Of a DNA stretch of 64,000 bases, positions 43,089-50,791 are shown one piece after another (the stretch's first letter is position 1; every line of letters begins with the position of its first letter). Source of the DNA: Bacteroides sp. (GTDB lineage: Bacteria; Bacteroidota; Bacteroidia; Bacteroidales; Muribaculaceae). Location: positions 766,383-830,382 of the forward strand of contig JAMPBJ010000001.1 in NCBI GenBank assembly GCA_023666835.1. The letters are read 5' to 3'. The position numbers were made by a program, and so were the translations under genes. The notes under the pieces were generated by a model that saw only the letters and a list, made by a program, of their open reading frames with translations, searched no databases and was not told the DNA's origin.

Positions 43089-44738
43089 TTAGAATATTAC
43101 GGCGACGTCGTCGTAGGCGAAATATGCAGGTTGGCTGAAGCCGTAGCCATTGTCGCTTGAACCGGTGATGTTGAATTCTATTTTGGCAACTTTGCCGAGC
43201 GATGAAAGATCCCATTTGGTCCAGTCGCGAACGATGTTGTCGGGTCCGTTGCACATGTAGATGGAGGTTTCGCCCACTTTGTTGTCGCTTGCATCGTAGC
43301 CGATGGCGATGAGTTTAACCCAATCGTCGGGGCCGATCTTGGCTGTCAGGCCGTTGCCGGATACGTAGGAGTTCATTGCATAGTTGGAGTTCATGACCCA
43401 CATGTGGTCGATCATGCGTTCGGTGCCGTCGTAGAACGAGAGGGCAGGCAGTTCGGAGGTCATGTTGAAGGACGAACCATCGATATATCCGTAGTGCATG
43501 GCGAAGTTGGCCGATCCATTGTGGCCACCTTGTCCGTAGACAGATAGCTGGTGAGTGAAGTCGCCTTCAGAGAGGTTGGTGGTGGCGTAGTTGGAAACTG
43601 CATGTCCGCCACCCCAATAGCAATAGCTGCCGTAGGAAGAGGGCATGATGTGCATGAGCTCGGTGTTGTTCTGGTCATACCAGTAGTAGGGTTCGTCCAT
43701 GCCGTAGCCACTGGTGCCGTAGAGCAATGTGCCACCATACTGCTTGTTGTCGATCAGATCCGACCATGTGTTGATGGTCTTGGATGCATAGCTCAGGGGA
43801 TAGGCATCGAATTTGGCATCGGCGTCTTCGAAGGTGAGGATGCGCATTTCATAAGTGGCCACGGGGATTTTGACAATCATGCTCTTGCCGGCAGTTGAGA
43901 GTACGACGATCGAAACGTCGCCATCCTGTTCGGCATATGTGTTTTCAGCCACAGGGGCGGTGATGGTCAGAGTATTGCTCTCGAAAGCCGCGCGCCATCC
44001 GTCGGGTTTCTGGATCGTGTAGGAGGCGATGTTGGCTGTTTCGACCTTGTAGGATTTCGACTGGCCGTTGCGGATCACCTGAGTGCCTTCGCAGTTCTGC
44101 ACTGAGAAGAGGGCGGAGGTAGAATCGTAGCGGGGGATCTGAAGGGTGGTGCCGTCGGTGAGTGTAAAGGTGACGTAGTCAGAATTGTTTGTGTCGACGT
44201 TGGAGAACAGTGACTCGCCGTTGTCGCCTTTGGCTGATATACCGGTCGAAGCCCATGAGATTCCGCCATCGGTCGAAATTTCCCATTCGTTGGTGGTGGG
44301 GTTGATGCGCACCTGGGGAGCCACGGCGTCCTGACCGTCGGTGGCCGAAGCTCTTACTTTCTGACCGTCGGCCATGAGCCACTGGCCATCAATTGTCCAG
44401 TAGTAGTAGCCGTCGGAGTCTTTTTTGATGGAGATTTCGGGAGCCGATACGCCGTCGACACCGTTGGAGATGGTGGCTTCAGAGCCATCGGAGAATGTGA
44501 TTTTGTAGCCGTTGGCAGTGTCGGTCACAGCTGTGATTGATAGGTTCTGCTGGAGGGCGCGAACGATGGTCTGGATGGCGGCTATGTCGGCCGACATGTC
44601 GTTGGAGGCTTGTTCAAGTTTGTCGACGCGATCTGTCACGTCGTTGACAGCGCTCCAGATGTCGTCGTCATCATAGCTGCATGATGTGGACGCCAAAGCA
44701 AGGGCTGCAAGAGGTAATAAAAGAAAAAACTTTCGCAT
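43089..44738 (-). CDS. Surface lipoprotein with PL29-type N-terminus and DUF4465, BtuH-like
   Basis: 549 residues. Lipobox STSC (Cys20). A short coiled coil follows (AVNDVTDRVDKLEQASNDMSADIAAIQTIV), then DUF4988/PL29 N-terminal repeats (YKITFSDGSEATISNGVDG; YYYWTIDGQWLMADGQKV). The C-terminal 270 residues are DUF4465: LTFEDADAKFDAYPLSYASK, GGHNGSANFAMHYGYIDG, MWVMNSNYAMNSY, DDWVKLIAIGYDASDNKVGETSIYMC, WTKWDLSSLGKVAKIEFNI. DUF4465 proteins of gut Bacteroides B12 loci were, to my recollection, named BtuH and bind cobamides. First gene after the riboswitch. No lyase catalytic domain is present. Confidence 0.85.
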   Translation of the reverse strand: MRKFFLLLPLAALALASTSCSYDDDDIWSAVNDVTDRVDKLEQASNDMSADIAAIQTIVRALQQNLSITAVTDTANGYKITFSDGSEATISNGVDGVSAPEISIKKDSDGYYYWTIDGQWLMADGQKVRASATDGQDAVAPQVRINPTTNEWEISTDGGISWASTGISAKGDNGESLFSNVDTNNSDYVTFTLTDGTTLQIPRYDSTSALFSVQNCEGTQVIRNGQSKSYKVETANIASYTIQKPDGWRAAFESNTLTITAPVAENTYAEQDGDVSIVVLSTAGKSMIVKIPVATYEMRILTFEDADAKFDAYPLSYASKTINTWSDLIDNKQYGGTLLYGTSGYGMDEPYYWYDQNNTELMHIMPSSYGSYCYWGGGHAVSNYATTNLSEGDFTHQLSVYGQGGHNGSANFAMHYGYIDGSSFNMTSELPALSFYDGTERMIDHMWVMNSNYAMNSYVSGNGLTAKIGPDDWVKLIAIGYDASDNKVGETSIYMCNGPDNIVRDWTKWDLSSLGKVAKIEFNITGSSDNGYGFSQPAYFAYDDVAVIF

Positions 44739-44895
44739 GATAAATTAATTAAAGATTGGTTGTACGCAAAAAACAAATCCCGTTCGCGCAATCAGCCGGG
44801 ACAAAGACAGCGGATTATGCATGCGGACGGGGTGGAATTTATTTAATGCGTAGTCGATCAAAGCGAAAGCATTTGAAGGAGTGGAAATAAAGTCG

Positions 44896-44926
44896 GAATG
44901 AGGGAAGCGTGTGAAGCTTCTCATTC
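44896..44926 (-). promoter_or_regulatory. Hairpin between cobalamin riboswitch and first gene
   Basis: Stem GAATGAG-AAGC with GCTT-CC-CTCATTC on the minus strand (11 bp, two-base bulge), about 50 bases after the B12 box. A weaker hairpin at 44779-44800 (TCCCG / CGGGA) is followed by a T-rich stretch. One or both may be the expression platform. Confidence 0.45.
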
Positions 44927-44974
44927 AAACCAGGCCCATAAACCCGCAGGCACGATTTCTGTCTTTAATTTGAA

Positions 44975-45186
44975 ATGCGGCAGGTATTCTGACTTATTCC
45001 TTCACCGCAAGCGCCTTCCCAATTGTTAATTATGAAAATCAGTGGCGTGATGCTTTCGGTTTACCGGTCAGCATAGACCGGACGGAAATTACAGCAGCGG
45101 GTACTGTCGGGGATTCTCACCCCGTTCCCTCTTGAAGATCCAGATGTAAGGGCCGACTCTTCGCGCCCATGGATCTACCGCTTTCG
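44975..45186 (-). ncRNA. Cobalamin riboswitch
   Basis: On the minus strand the conserved parts occur in order: GGGAACGGGGTGAGAATCCC, then CAGTACCCGCTGCTGTAA, a variable hairpin (CCGGTCTATGCTGACCGG), AATTGGGAAGGCGCTTGCGG, and the B12 box AAGTCAGAATACCTGCC (44980-44996 region). These match the cobalamin aptamer closely. It begins a few bases after a consensus promoter and lies upstream of four cobamide-uptake genes, which it should switch off when B12 is plentiful. Confidence 0.96.
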
Positions 45187-45190
45187 CTTG

Positions 45191-45222
45191 CAAAGATATA
45201 AACTCTCAGCCGTTCTTGCAAA
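45191..45222 (-). promoter_or_regulatory. Promoter of the cobamide-uptake operon
   Basis: TTTG, exactly 20 bases, TATCTTTG on the minus strand. It lies 11 bases after the cinA stop and just before the riboswitch. Confidence 0.85.
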
Positions 45223-45233
45223 TTTTTTTATAA

Positions 45234-46481
45234 TCAGGGGTTGAGGGCGCGGATGGCCATGATGAGTGCTGCGAGGGTGGCCCGGCGGATCACGCCGAGG
45301 CGGTCGCCTCCGAAGCGAAAGCAGCGAGCCGTGGTGGCGATGGGAGTAGAGACTGCTATCCATACTGTGCCCACCGGTTTCTCTTCAGTGCCTCCACCGG
45401 GACCGGCTATGCCGCTGGTGGCCATCGAAAGGTAGGCTCCGGTCAGTCGGCGGACGCCTTCGGCCATTTGTGTCACAACCGGTTGGCTGACAGCGCCGTT
45501 GGTGGCTATGACTTCGGGGTCGACACCCAATACGTTAGCTTTCACTTCGTTGGCATAGGATATGACACCGCCAAGCATCGCTGCCGATGATCCGGCTATG
45601 GAAGTGATTGCGTGGGCTATATTGCCGCCGGTGCAACTTTCGGCTGTTGCTACGGTACGGTTCGTAGTCTTGAGCAGGTCGAGGAGTATTTCGGCAGGTG
45701 ATTTGTCGCCGTCGTAGAGCAAATGCTCGCCACACATGTCTTTCAGCTGATGAGAATACAGGTCTATCTCTTTGGCGAGAACCTCGCTATCAGATCCTTT
45801 GGCGTCGAGGCGCAGACGCAGAATGCCACTGTCGGGCAGGTATGCGAGATGGAAGTTGGACGGGAGAGCCTTTTCCCATGGTTCGAGCTGTAGCGCCAGT
45901 GCTGATTCCGATATGCCTTCCACCATGATGGTGTGGTGGACTGTCTGCTCAGTCGATGGAAATTTTTCGAGAAGCCGGGGAAATACCTCTTCGACAAACA
46001 TGTGGCGTGTTTCGGCCGGCACTCCGGGCATCGCTACGAGAACGCGTTCGCGAATCGTGTCTTCAAACCACATGATGGGTGCCGTGCCCCAACGATTGTT
46101 GAGGATATGTGCCGATGTAGGCACCATGGCTTGCGACTCGGTCAATGCATTCATCTGCAGGCCACGCTGTTGGAATATGCGGCGACAGTTGGCCATGACT
46201 TCTTCGTTGTATTTCAGCCGGCCACCGAAGTAGTTGAGCAGAGCTTCTTTTGTGATATCGTCTTTTGTGGGGCCAAGGCCACCGGTGGTGATCACGATCG
46301 AGGAGCGGTGAAATGCGCGGTCGATGGCTGAAATGATGTCGGCGGAGGAGTCGGCCACGACAGCCACGTCGGCCACGCGCCAACCTTCGGGCGATATCGT
46401 GCGGGCTATGAATCCGCTGTTGGTGTCAGTCACCTGACCCAGAAGCAGTTCGTCGCCAATGGCTATGATTGAAATTTCCAT
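45234..46481 (-). CDS. cinA: CinA family protein (NMN amidohydrolase / pyrophosphatase)
   Basis: 415 residues, full-length two-domain form. N-terminal MoCF/COG1058 domain: IAIGDELLLGQVTDTNSGFIA, VITTGGLGPTKDDITKEALLNYFGG, AMPGVPAETRHMF. C-terminal CinA domain (about 255-415): TVATAESCTGGNIAHAITSIAGSSAAMLGGVISYANEVKANVLGV and MATSGIAGPGGGTEEKPVGTVWIA, with the catalytic Ser and Lys region of NMN deamidase. It recycles pyridine nucleotides. Downstream of tsaD by 18 bases. Confidence 0.95.
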   Translation of the reverse strand: MEISIIAIGDELLLGQVTDTNSGFIARTISPEGWRVADVAVVADSSADIISAIDRAFHRSSIVITTGGLGPTKDDITKEALLNYFGGRLKYNEEVMANCRRIFQQRGLQMNALTESQAMVPTSAHILNNRWGTAPIMWFEDTIRERVLVAMPGVPAETRHMFVEEVFPRLLEKFPSTEQTVHHTIMVEGISESALALQLEPWEKALPSNFHLAYLPDSGILRLRLDAKGSDSEVLAKEIDLYSHQLKDMCGEHLLYDGDKSPAEILLDLLKTTNRTVATAESCTGGNIAHAITSIAGSSAAMLGGVISYANEVKANVLGVDPEVIATNGAVSQPVVTQMAEGVRRLTGAYLSMATSGIAGPGGGTEEKPVGTVWIAVSTPIATTARCFRFGGDRLGVIRRATLAALIMAIRALNP

Positions 46482-46499
46482 GATGTGTGTTGATGAAGG

Positions 46500-47516
46500 T
46501 CAGACAGTTACGCGGGCATATGGCACTTGGTCATAGCTGCAGAACTGTCGGTCGAGATATTTATAGTAGCCCGCTATGGCCACCATGGCGGCATTGTCGG
46601 TGGTGAAGGCTCGCTCGGGGATAAATGCTGTCAAGCCTCTATTTGAACAATAGTCGGCAACGGCTTGACGCACACCAGAGTTGGCCGAAACGCCACCGCC
46701 GATGGCCACGCTTTTGACACCTGTCTGACGCACGGCTTTGTCGAGCTTGTCGATGAGGATGTCGATGATGGTCTTCTGTAGCGAAGCGGCCAGGTCGGCA
46801 CGGTTCTGCTCTATGAACTGCGGATCCTCTTTCAGACGGTCGCGCAATGTGTAGAGAAACGATGTCTTAAGCCCCGAGAAGCTGTAGTCGAGTCCGGGAA
46901 TATGAGGTTTGGAGAATTTGAAAGCGGTCGGATTGCCTCCGGCGGCCAGACGGTCGATGTGCGGGCCGCCGGGGTAGGGTAGTCCCATCACTTTGGCGCA
47001 TTTGTCGAAGGCTTCGCCTGCGGCGTCGTCGATAGTTGCGCCGAGTATCTCCATGTCGTTGTAGCTTTTGACGAGGATGAGCTGGCTGTTGCCGCCCGAG
47101 ATCAGAAGGGTCAGAAAGGGATATTCGGGCACGCGGTCGTCGGCCTCCCGACGAATGAAGTGGGAGAGCACATGGCCGTGAAGATGGTTGACATCGACCA
47201 GCGGACAGCGAAGCCCGAGCGACAGGCCTTTGGCAAACGATGTGCCAACAAGGAGCGATCCGAGCAAGCCTGGTCCGCGGGTGAAGGCTATGGCCGAGAG
47301 TTCGTGCTTGTCGATGCCGGCACGGTCGAGCGCGGCTTTGACCACCGGCACGATGTTTTGTTGGTGGGCGCGTGAGGCCAGTTCGGGCACCACGCCTCCG
47401 TATTCTTCGTGAACGCTTTGCGAGGCGATGACGTTGCTCAGCAGCAGTCCGTCGCGGATTACGGCTGCCGATGTGTCGTCGCACGATGATTCGATTCCCA
47501 GTATGGTGATACTCAT
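46500..47516 (-). CDS. tsaD: tRNA N6-threonylcarbamoyladenosine transferase
   Basis: 338 residues from the ATG at 47516 (MSITILGIESSCDDTSAAVI). The longer start at 47540 is excluded because a -7 box (TAACTTTG) overlaps it. Metal-binding HQQNIV and HLHGHVLSH, with later GGNSQLILV and AIGGGVSANSGVRQAV, are the Kae1/TsaD signatures. It transfers threonylcarbamoyl to A37 of tRNAs reading ANN codons. Also in this window is tcdA, which cyclises the same base. Confidence 0.97.
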   Translation of the reverse strand: MSITILGIESSCDDTSAAVIRDGLLLSNVIASQSVHEEYGGVVPELASRAHQQNIVPVVKAALDRAGIDKHELSAIAFTRGPGLLGSLLVGTSFAKGLSLGLRCPLVDVNHLHGHVLSHFIRREADDRVPEYPFLTLLISGGNSQLILVKSYNDMEILGATIDDAAGEAFDKCAKVMGLPYPGGPHIDRLAAGGNPTAFKFSKPHIPGLDYSFSGLKTSFLYTLRDRLKEDPQFIEQNRADLAASLQKTIIDILIDKLDKAVRQTGVKSVAIGGGVSANSGVRQAVADYCSNRGLTAFIPERAFTTDNAAMVAIAGYYKYLDRQFCSYDQVPYARVTV

Positions 47517-47537
47517 ATATCGCGAATTTTTACGGTG

Positions 47538-47545
47538 CAAAGTTA
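47538..47545 (-). promoter_or_regulatory. -7 box of tsaD-cinA
   Basis: TAACTTTG on the minus strand with a TTT about 20 bases upstream. It sits 22 bases before the chosen tsaD start. Confidence 0.6.
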
Positions 47546-47559
47546 CTTAAAAATCGCAA

Positions 47560-47588
47560 CAAAAAAAACAGCGGCGCGTGGCCACTGT
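47560..47588 (-). terminator. Rho-independent terminator of the DUF2059-DUF4838 operon
   Basis: Eight-base stem ACAGTGGC / GCCGCTGT (one G-U) with a 5-base loop followed by eight T on the minus strand, 27 bases after the last gene. Confidence 0.88.
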
Positions 47589-47614
47589 CTTTATTATATT
47601 ATAAGGTGTGTGGA

Positions 47615-47998
47615 TCAGTCGACGAGTGCATAGCAGAGGGTGAAGCCGTCGTAGTCGATATAGAGTCGCGTATACCCGTCTTTGTGAATGCGGATGCGGA
47701 TGTTGCATGGGTCGCCATCCGAGTCGACGCAACGATTGGAGAAGATTTTACCTTTACTGTCCTCAACCACTTCACCGTAGTTTTTGACACGGAAAGTGAG
47801 GTTGCCTACTTTGATGATGTCGGTATTGTAATTCAAAATGACGTAAGTGTCGTAAACTTTTTCCCAGTCTGTCCATTCGTCGGACCCATCAACAGAATAG
47901 GATACGTCGGTGGCGCGGTAGGTGACTATGTTGCTGTCGGCTTTCGTTACGGCTACTACAAACAGGCTGAAGAGGATAAATGAAAGAAGTCTTTTCAT
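47615..47998 (-). CDS. Small secreted protein of unknown function
   Basis: 127 residues. Signal peptide MKRLLSFILFSLFVVAVTKADS. The mature part of about 105 residues looks beta-rich: VTYRATDVSYSVDGSDEWTDWEKVYDTYVILNYNTDIIKVGNLTFRVKNYGEV and a Cys pair in VDSDGDPCNIRIRIHKDGYTRLYIDYDGFTLCYALVD. No family recognised. It follows the DUF4838 gene by 25 bases and precedes a strong terminator, so it is the last gene of that operon and probably periplasmic. Confidence 0.8.
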   Translation of the reverse strand: MKRLLSFILFSLFVVAVTKADSNIVTYRATDVSYSVDGSDEWTDWEKVYDTYVILNYNTDIIKVGNLTFRVKNYGEVVEDSKGKIFSNRCVDSDGDPCNIRIRIHKDGYTRLYIDYDGFTLCYALVD

Positions 47999-48023
47999 GA
48001 GTTTCTGATTTTGATGAGGTTGA

Positions 48024-50219
48024 TTATTCTACTGTGATTTCGTCGAGGAAGAACCAGCATGGGTTGCCAACGCCGTAGTGCCAGCCGGGGCATTGCTTGG
48101 TGCCTTCGACTGATACCTTGATGTATTTGGCCGCGGTTGGGGCGTCGAATTGCTCCTTGACGCTGACAAATTTCACTTTGGGGTCGCGGTCTTCGGCAAG
48201 TTCGTGGCGGGGAAGTGTGGTCCATGTGGTGCCGTCGGTACTGATGGAGTAGGTGACCGATTTGGGTTGCAGGATCCACGATCCGAGCTGCTGAAGGAAG
48301 TCGGTGTCGATCGAACGGATTTCCTTGACGGAGCCCAGATCTACGGTCATGTCCACGTCAATACCTTCCCATCCTATCCAGCTGTCCTTGTAGGTGGTGC
48401 CACCGAAAAGTCCGTCGGTGAGCGAGGGTGCTCCGAGTCGGTCGTAGGGAGCCGACAGGGGTGTAGAGAAGGTGATGTCGGCGCCGGCTGCGAGGTTTTT
48501 GGTGTCGCGAGGCAGGTAGCGCTGTCGATAGAGTGACACATATTCGTGGGGCGTATTGTTGCGTTCGTTCAGTGAGGCAAGGCCGAAGCGGGCGGTGCGT
48601 GTGTCGAATGTGTCGAGCATCTCGCTGATACGGGCCGGATTTTTGTTGGGGTTGGATCGTTCGATCTCGAGTTCGCTGTATTGGAGCGACAATCGTGAGC
48701 GCTGCACTCTGGCAAGCAGGGCCGAGTCGGCAGCCACGGCTTGCTCGGCGCGGTCAAAGAGATCGTTGTAGTGCATGCGCATCTGCTCGTTGAGCATGCC
48801 GTCTTTGTGGGTCAACGGCGAGTCGTAGATCCAAAGCGGTGTGCGGCTGCCCAGCAAGGCGCCTTCCATGAGTTTGAGATATTGCTGCATGTAGGGGGCG
48901 GCTGCTCCGTAGTAACCGTTGAGGAAGGTGTTGGTCAGTGAGTCGACGTCGGCATCGGGATTCCACATCAATTTGGATATGAGCCAGGTGCGAAGTTCCG
49001 ACATGTCGCCTCCTCGATAGCCGGCAATTTGCGAGAAGTGCATCTTGACGTTATTGTCGCGGAACGTCTGTATGTTGGGTTGGATCACGTGGAAGTTGGG
49101 AAACGGCGTGGTGGTGCCGTCGAAGTTGATGCCGTAGTCCCACACGAATATGTTGTCGGAGATCTTTGCCCAGCCTTCGAGTGCGCTTAGGAAGTCGCGA
49201 CCCGAGGTGTTGTATTGCATGGGCACTTCGCGGTAGCAGTCGATCGAGCAAAGCATTATGTTGACGTTGGGGCGAGGCTTCACGTGTTTGGGCGGATGCA
49301 TGGTGTAGAGATAGGCAAGTGTTGAGAACTGCTTGTCGGGGAATCTGTCGGCCAGGCGGTTGAGGAAGTGAATGATGGTGCCGGATGGTGAGCCTTCCAC
49401 TGAGTCGATGGCCATACAGGTCTCGCAGCGACAGTTGGTGTAATTGCCGTCGTTTTGGCTGACGGATATCATGTTGAGTCCGGGATTAGCTTTGAACACG
49501 GAGTCGACCTGTTGGCATACGATCTCAAACACTTCGTCGTTGGTCAGACACCATTGGCCGGCCTGCCCGGGGTGGCGTGCGCCGTCGAACCAGGCATAAT
49601 ATTCGGGATGCGACTCCCCGTAGCGTGCTGCCGGCAGCAAGCGGTTGAAAGTGTGCACCCAGTATCCGCCGGCAAATTCGTCGGTCGGCTCTTCGAGGCG
49701 CATCCACTGCCGGTAGATCGGGTCGGTGCGGAGTGCGTAGTTCTGGCTCTGGCGATAGCGAAAGGCGGGATTGTCGATGCGGTCGATGCGAGGCAGAGCG
49801 ATTGTGGCCTGCTTCGGAGCGCTGAAGTCGAATTCACTCCAGTAGTTGCATCCGAGATAGTCTTCAAGTAGGGTAACAACACCATAGACTGCACCGCCGC
49901 GGTCGCGGCTCTCAATCGTGAGCCAACCGGGAAGGGTCGACAGCTTGAAGCCGTCCTCTTTGATAGCCTTGTTGTCGGACAGACTGAACACCACATCGCC
50001 TTTGCGTGGCGCGACTTTGCCTGTCACTACGGGCAACTTGACGTTGGCGATGCGCTCCACAAAGTCTTGTAGCAGCGTGGCTCCGGGTTGTTGGATGGTG
50101 TCGGTGCAGATGATGCGACCGGCGGCGCGGTGGTTCTTGACGATGGTTGCCTGACCCAGTGCACAGGCTATGGTGACAAGTGCAGCGGCAAGAAGTGTCA
50201 GTCGTTTCATGATATTCAT
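48024..50219 (-). CDS. Secreted DUF4838 protein with C-terminal discoidin-like domain
   Basis: 731 residues, signal peptide MKRLTLLAAALVTIACALGQ (from Met4). An N-terminal glycosidase-associated alpha/beta domain (about 30-130; TLLQDFVERIANVKLPVV, YGVVTLLEDYLGCNYW) is followed by the DUF4838 core, a TIM-barrel-like region (WVHTFNRLLP, AWFDGARHPGQAGQWCLTNDEVFEIV, VSQNDGNYTNCRCETCMAID, PNVNIMLCSIDCYREVP, VWDYGINFDG). The C-terminal 150 residues form an F5/8 type C (carbohydrate-binding) domain with PSLTDGLFGGTTYKDSWIGWEG and MTVDLGSVKEI. It probably acts on a glycan; the enzyme activity of this family is not established. Confidence 0.88.
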   Translation of the reverse strand: MNIMKRLTLLAAALVTIACALGQATIVKNHRAAGRIICTDTIQQPGATLLQDFVERIANVKLPVVTGKVAPRKGDVVFSLSDNKAIKEDGFKLSTLPGWLTIESRDRGGAVYGVVTLLEDYLGCNYWSEFDFSAPKQATIALPRIDRIDNPAFRYRQSQNYALRTDPIYRQWMRLEEPTDEFAGGYWVHTFNRLLPAARYGESHPEYYAWFDGARHPGQAGQWCLTNDEVFEIVCQQVDSVFKANPGLNMISVSQNDGNYTNCRCETCMAIDSVEGSPSGTIIHFLNRLADRFPDKQFSTLAYLYTMHPPKHVKPRPNVNIMLCSIDCYREVPMQYNTSGRDFLSALEGWAKISDNIFVWDYGINFDGTTTPFPNFHVIQPNIQTFRDNNVKMHFSQIAGYRGGDMSELRTWLISKLMWNPDADVDSLTNTFLNGYYGAAAPYMQQYLKLMEGALLGSRTPLWIYDSPLTHKDGMLNEQMRMHYNDLFDRAEQAVAADSALLARVQRSRLSLQYSELEIERSNPNKNPARISEMLDTFDTRTARFGLASLNERNNTPHEYVSLYRQRYLPRDTKNLAAGADITFSTPLSAPYDRLGAPSLTDGLFGGTTYKDSWIGWEGIDVDMTVDLGSVKEIRSIDTDFLQQLGSWILQPKSVTYSISTDGTTWTTLPRHELAEDRDPKVKFVSVKEQFDAPTAAKYIKVSVEGTKQCPGWHYGVGNPCWFFLDEITVE

Positions 50220-50228
50220 GATGAAGGA

Positions 50229-50654
50229 TTATTTTTGCATGTATTTGGTGAGAATGTTGATCATACGCGTTTGATACTTTTGTTGTATGATCTGCTGAAT
50301 TGCCGTTGCCATTGCCGAACTGTACTTGGCAAATTTTCGACCCGCAGGTGAGGCATAGAACTGATTGATGGCCTTCAGGTCGGCAAGTGTGAAATACTTA
50401 CGGTATTCAGCTGTGAGATCCTTGACAAGATCCGGCCATATATCATCGACTACTTCTTTGGCGGCTGCTTCGCAGTTGAAAGGAAGATTCATGTTTTTCC
50501 ATGTCGAAGCAATCATATTGGCTTTGGTGTTAGAAGTTTCAAGCACCTTGTAGACTTCGGTTGCATAGCCGTCGGATTGTGCTGACTGAGCCATGCAGCA
50601 CACAGGCGCCATGGCAAGAATCAAAAGGATGATGACGTGTTGGATTCGTTTCAT
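50229..50654 (-). CDS. Secreted DUF2059 protein
   Basis: 141 residues with signal peptide MKRIQHVIILLILAMAPVCCMAQ. The mature part is helical; the DUF2059 core is about 70-135: VKDLTAEYRKYFTLADLKAINQFYASPAGRKFAKYSSAMATAIQQI, where FYxSPxGRK is the family hallmark. Function unknown. First gene of a three-gene operon behind a perfect promoter and divergent from typA. Confidence 0.88.
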   Translation of the reverse strand: MKRIQHVIILLILAMAPVCCMAQSAQSDGYATEVYKVLETSNTKANMIASTWKNMNLPFNCEAAAKEVVDDIWPDLVKDLTAEYRKYFTLADLKAINQFYASPAGRKFAKYSSAMATAIQQIIQQKYQTRMINILTKYMQK

Positions 50655-50669
50655 GGTGTTATTTTCTTA

Positions 50670-50701
50670 CAAAGATAGTGAATGTTGTGTGAAAAATCAA
50701 A
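50670..50701 (-). promoter_or_regulatory. Promoter of DUF2059-DUF4838 operon
   Basis: TTTG, exactly 20 bases, TATCTTTG on the minus strand, 16 bases before the DUF2059 start. Confidence 0.82.
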
Positions 50702-50761
50702 TTGCTTCCACGTGGTGAAAAATTACTTCGGCTAATGGAACCGTATTTCAGGAATAATGGC

Positions 50762-50769
50762 TATCTTTG
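50762..50769 (+). promoter_or_regulatory. -7 box of typA
   Basis: TATCTTTG, 22 bases before the ATG at 50792. It lies within the longer reading frame that opens at 50702 and so rules that start out. The -33 box is weak. Confidence 0.6.
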
Positions 50770-50791
50770 CACCTTGAAAAATAGAAAGGCT

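Noticed and set aside
43089-44738. PL29 polysaccharide lyase
   Set aside because: Only the N-terminal coiled-coil and repeat part resembles PL29-associated domains; the catalytic domain is replaced by DUF4465.
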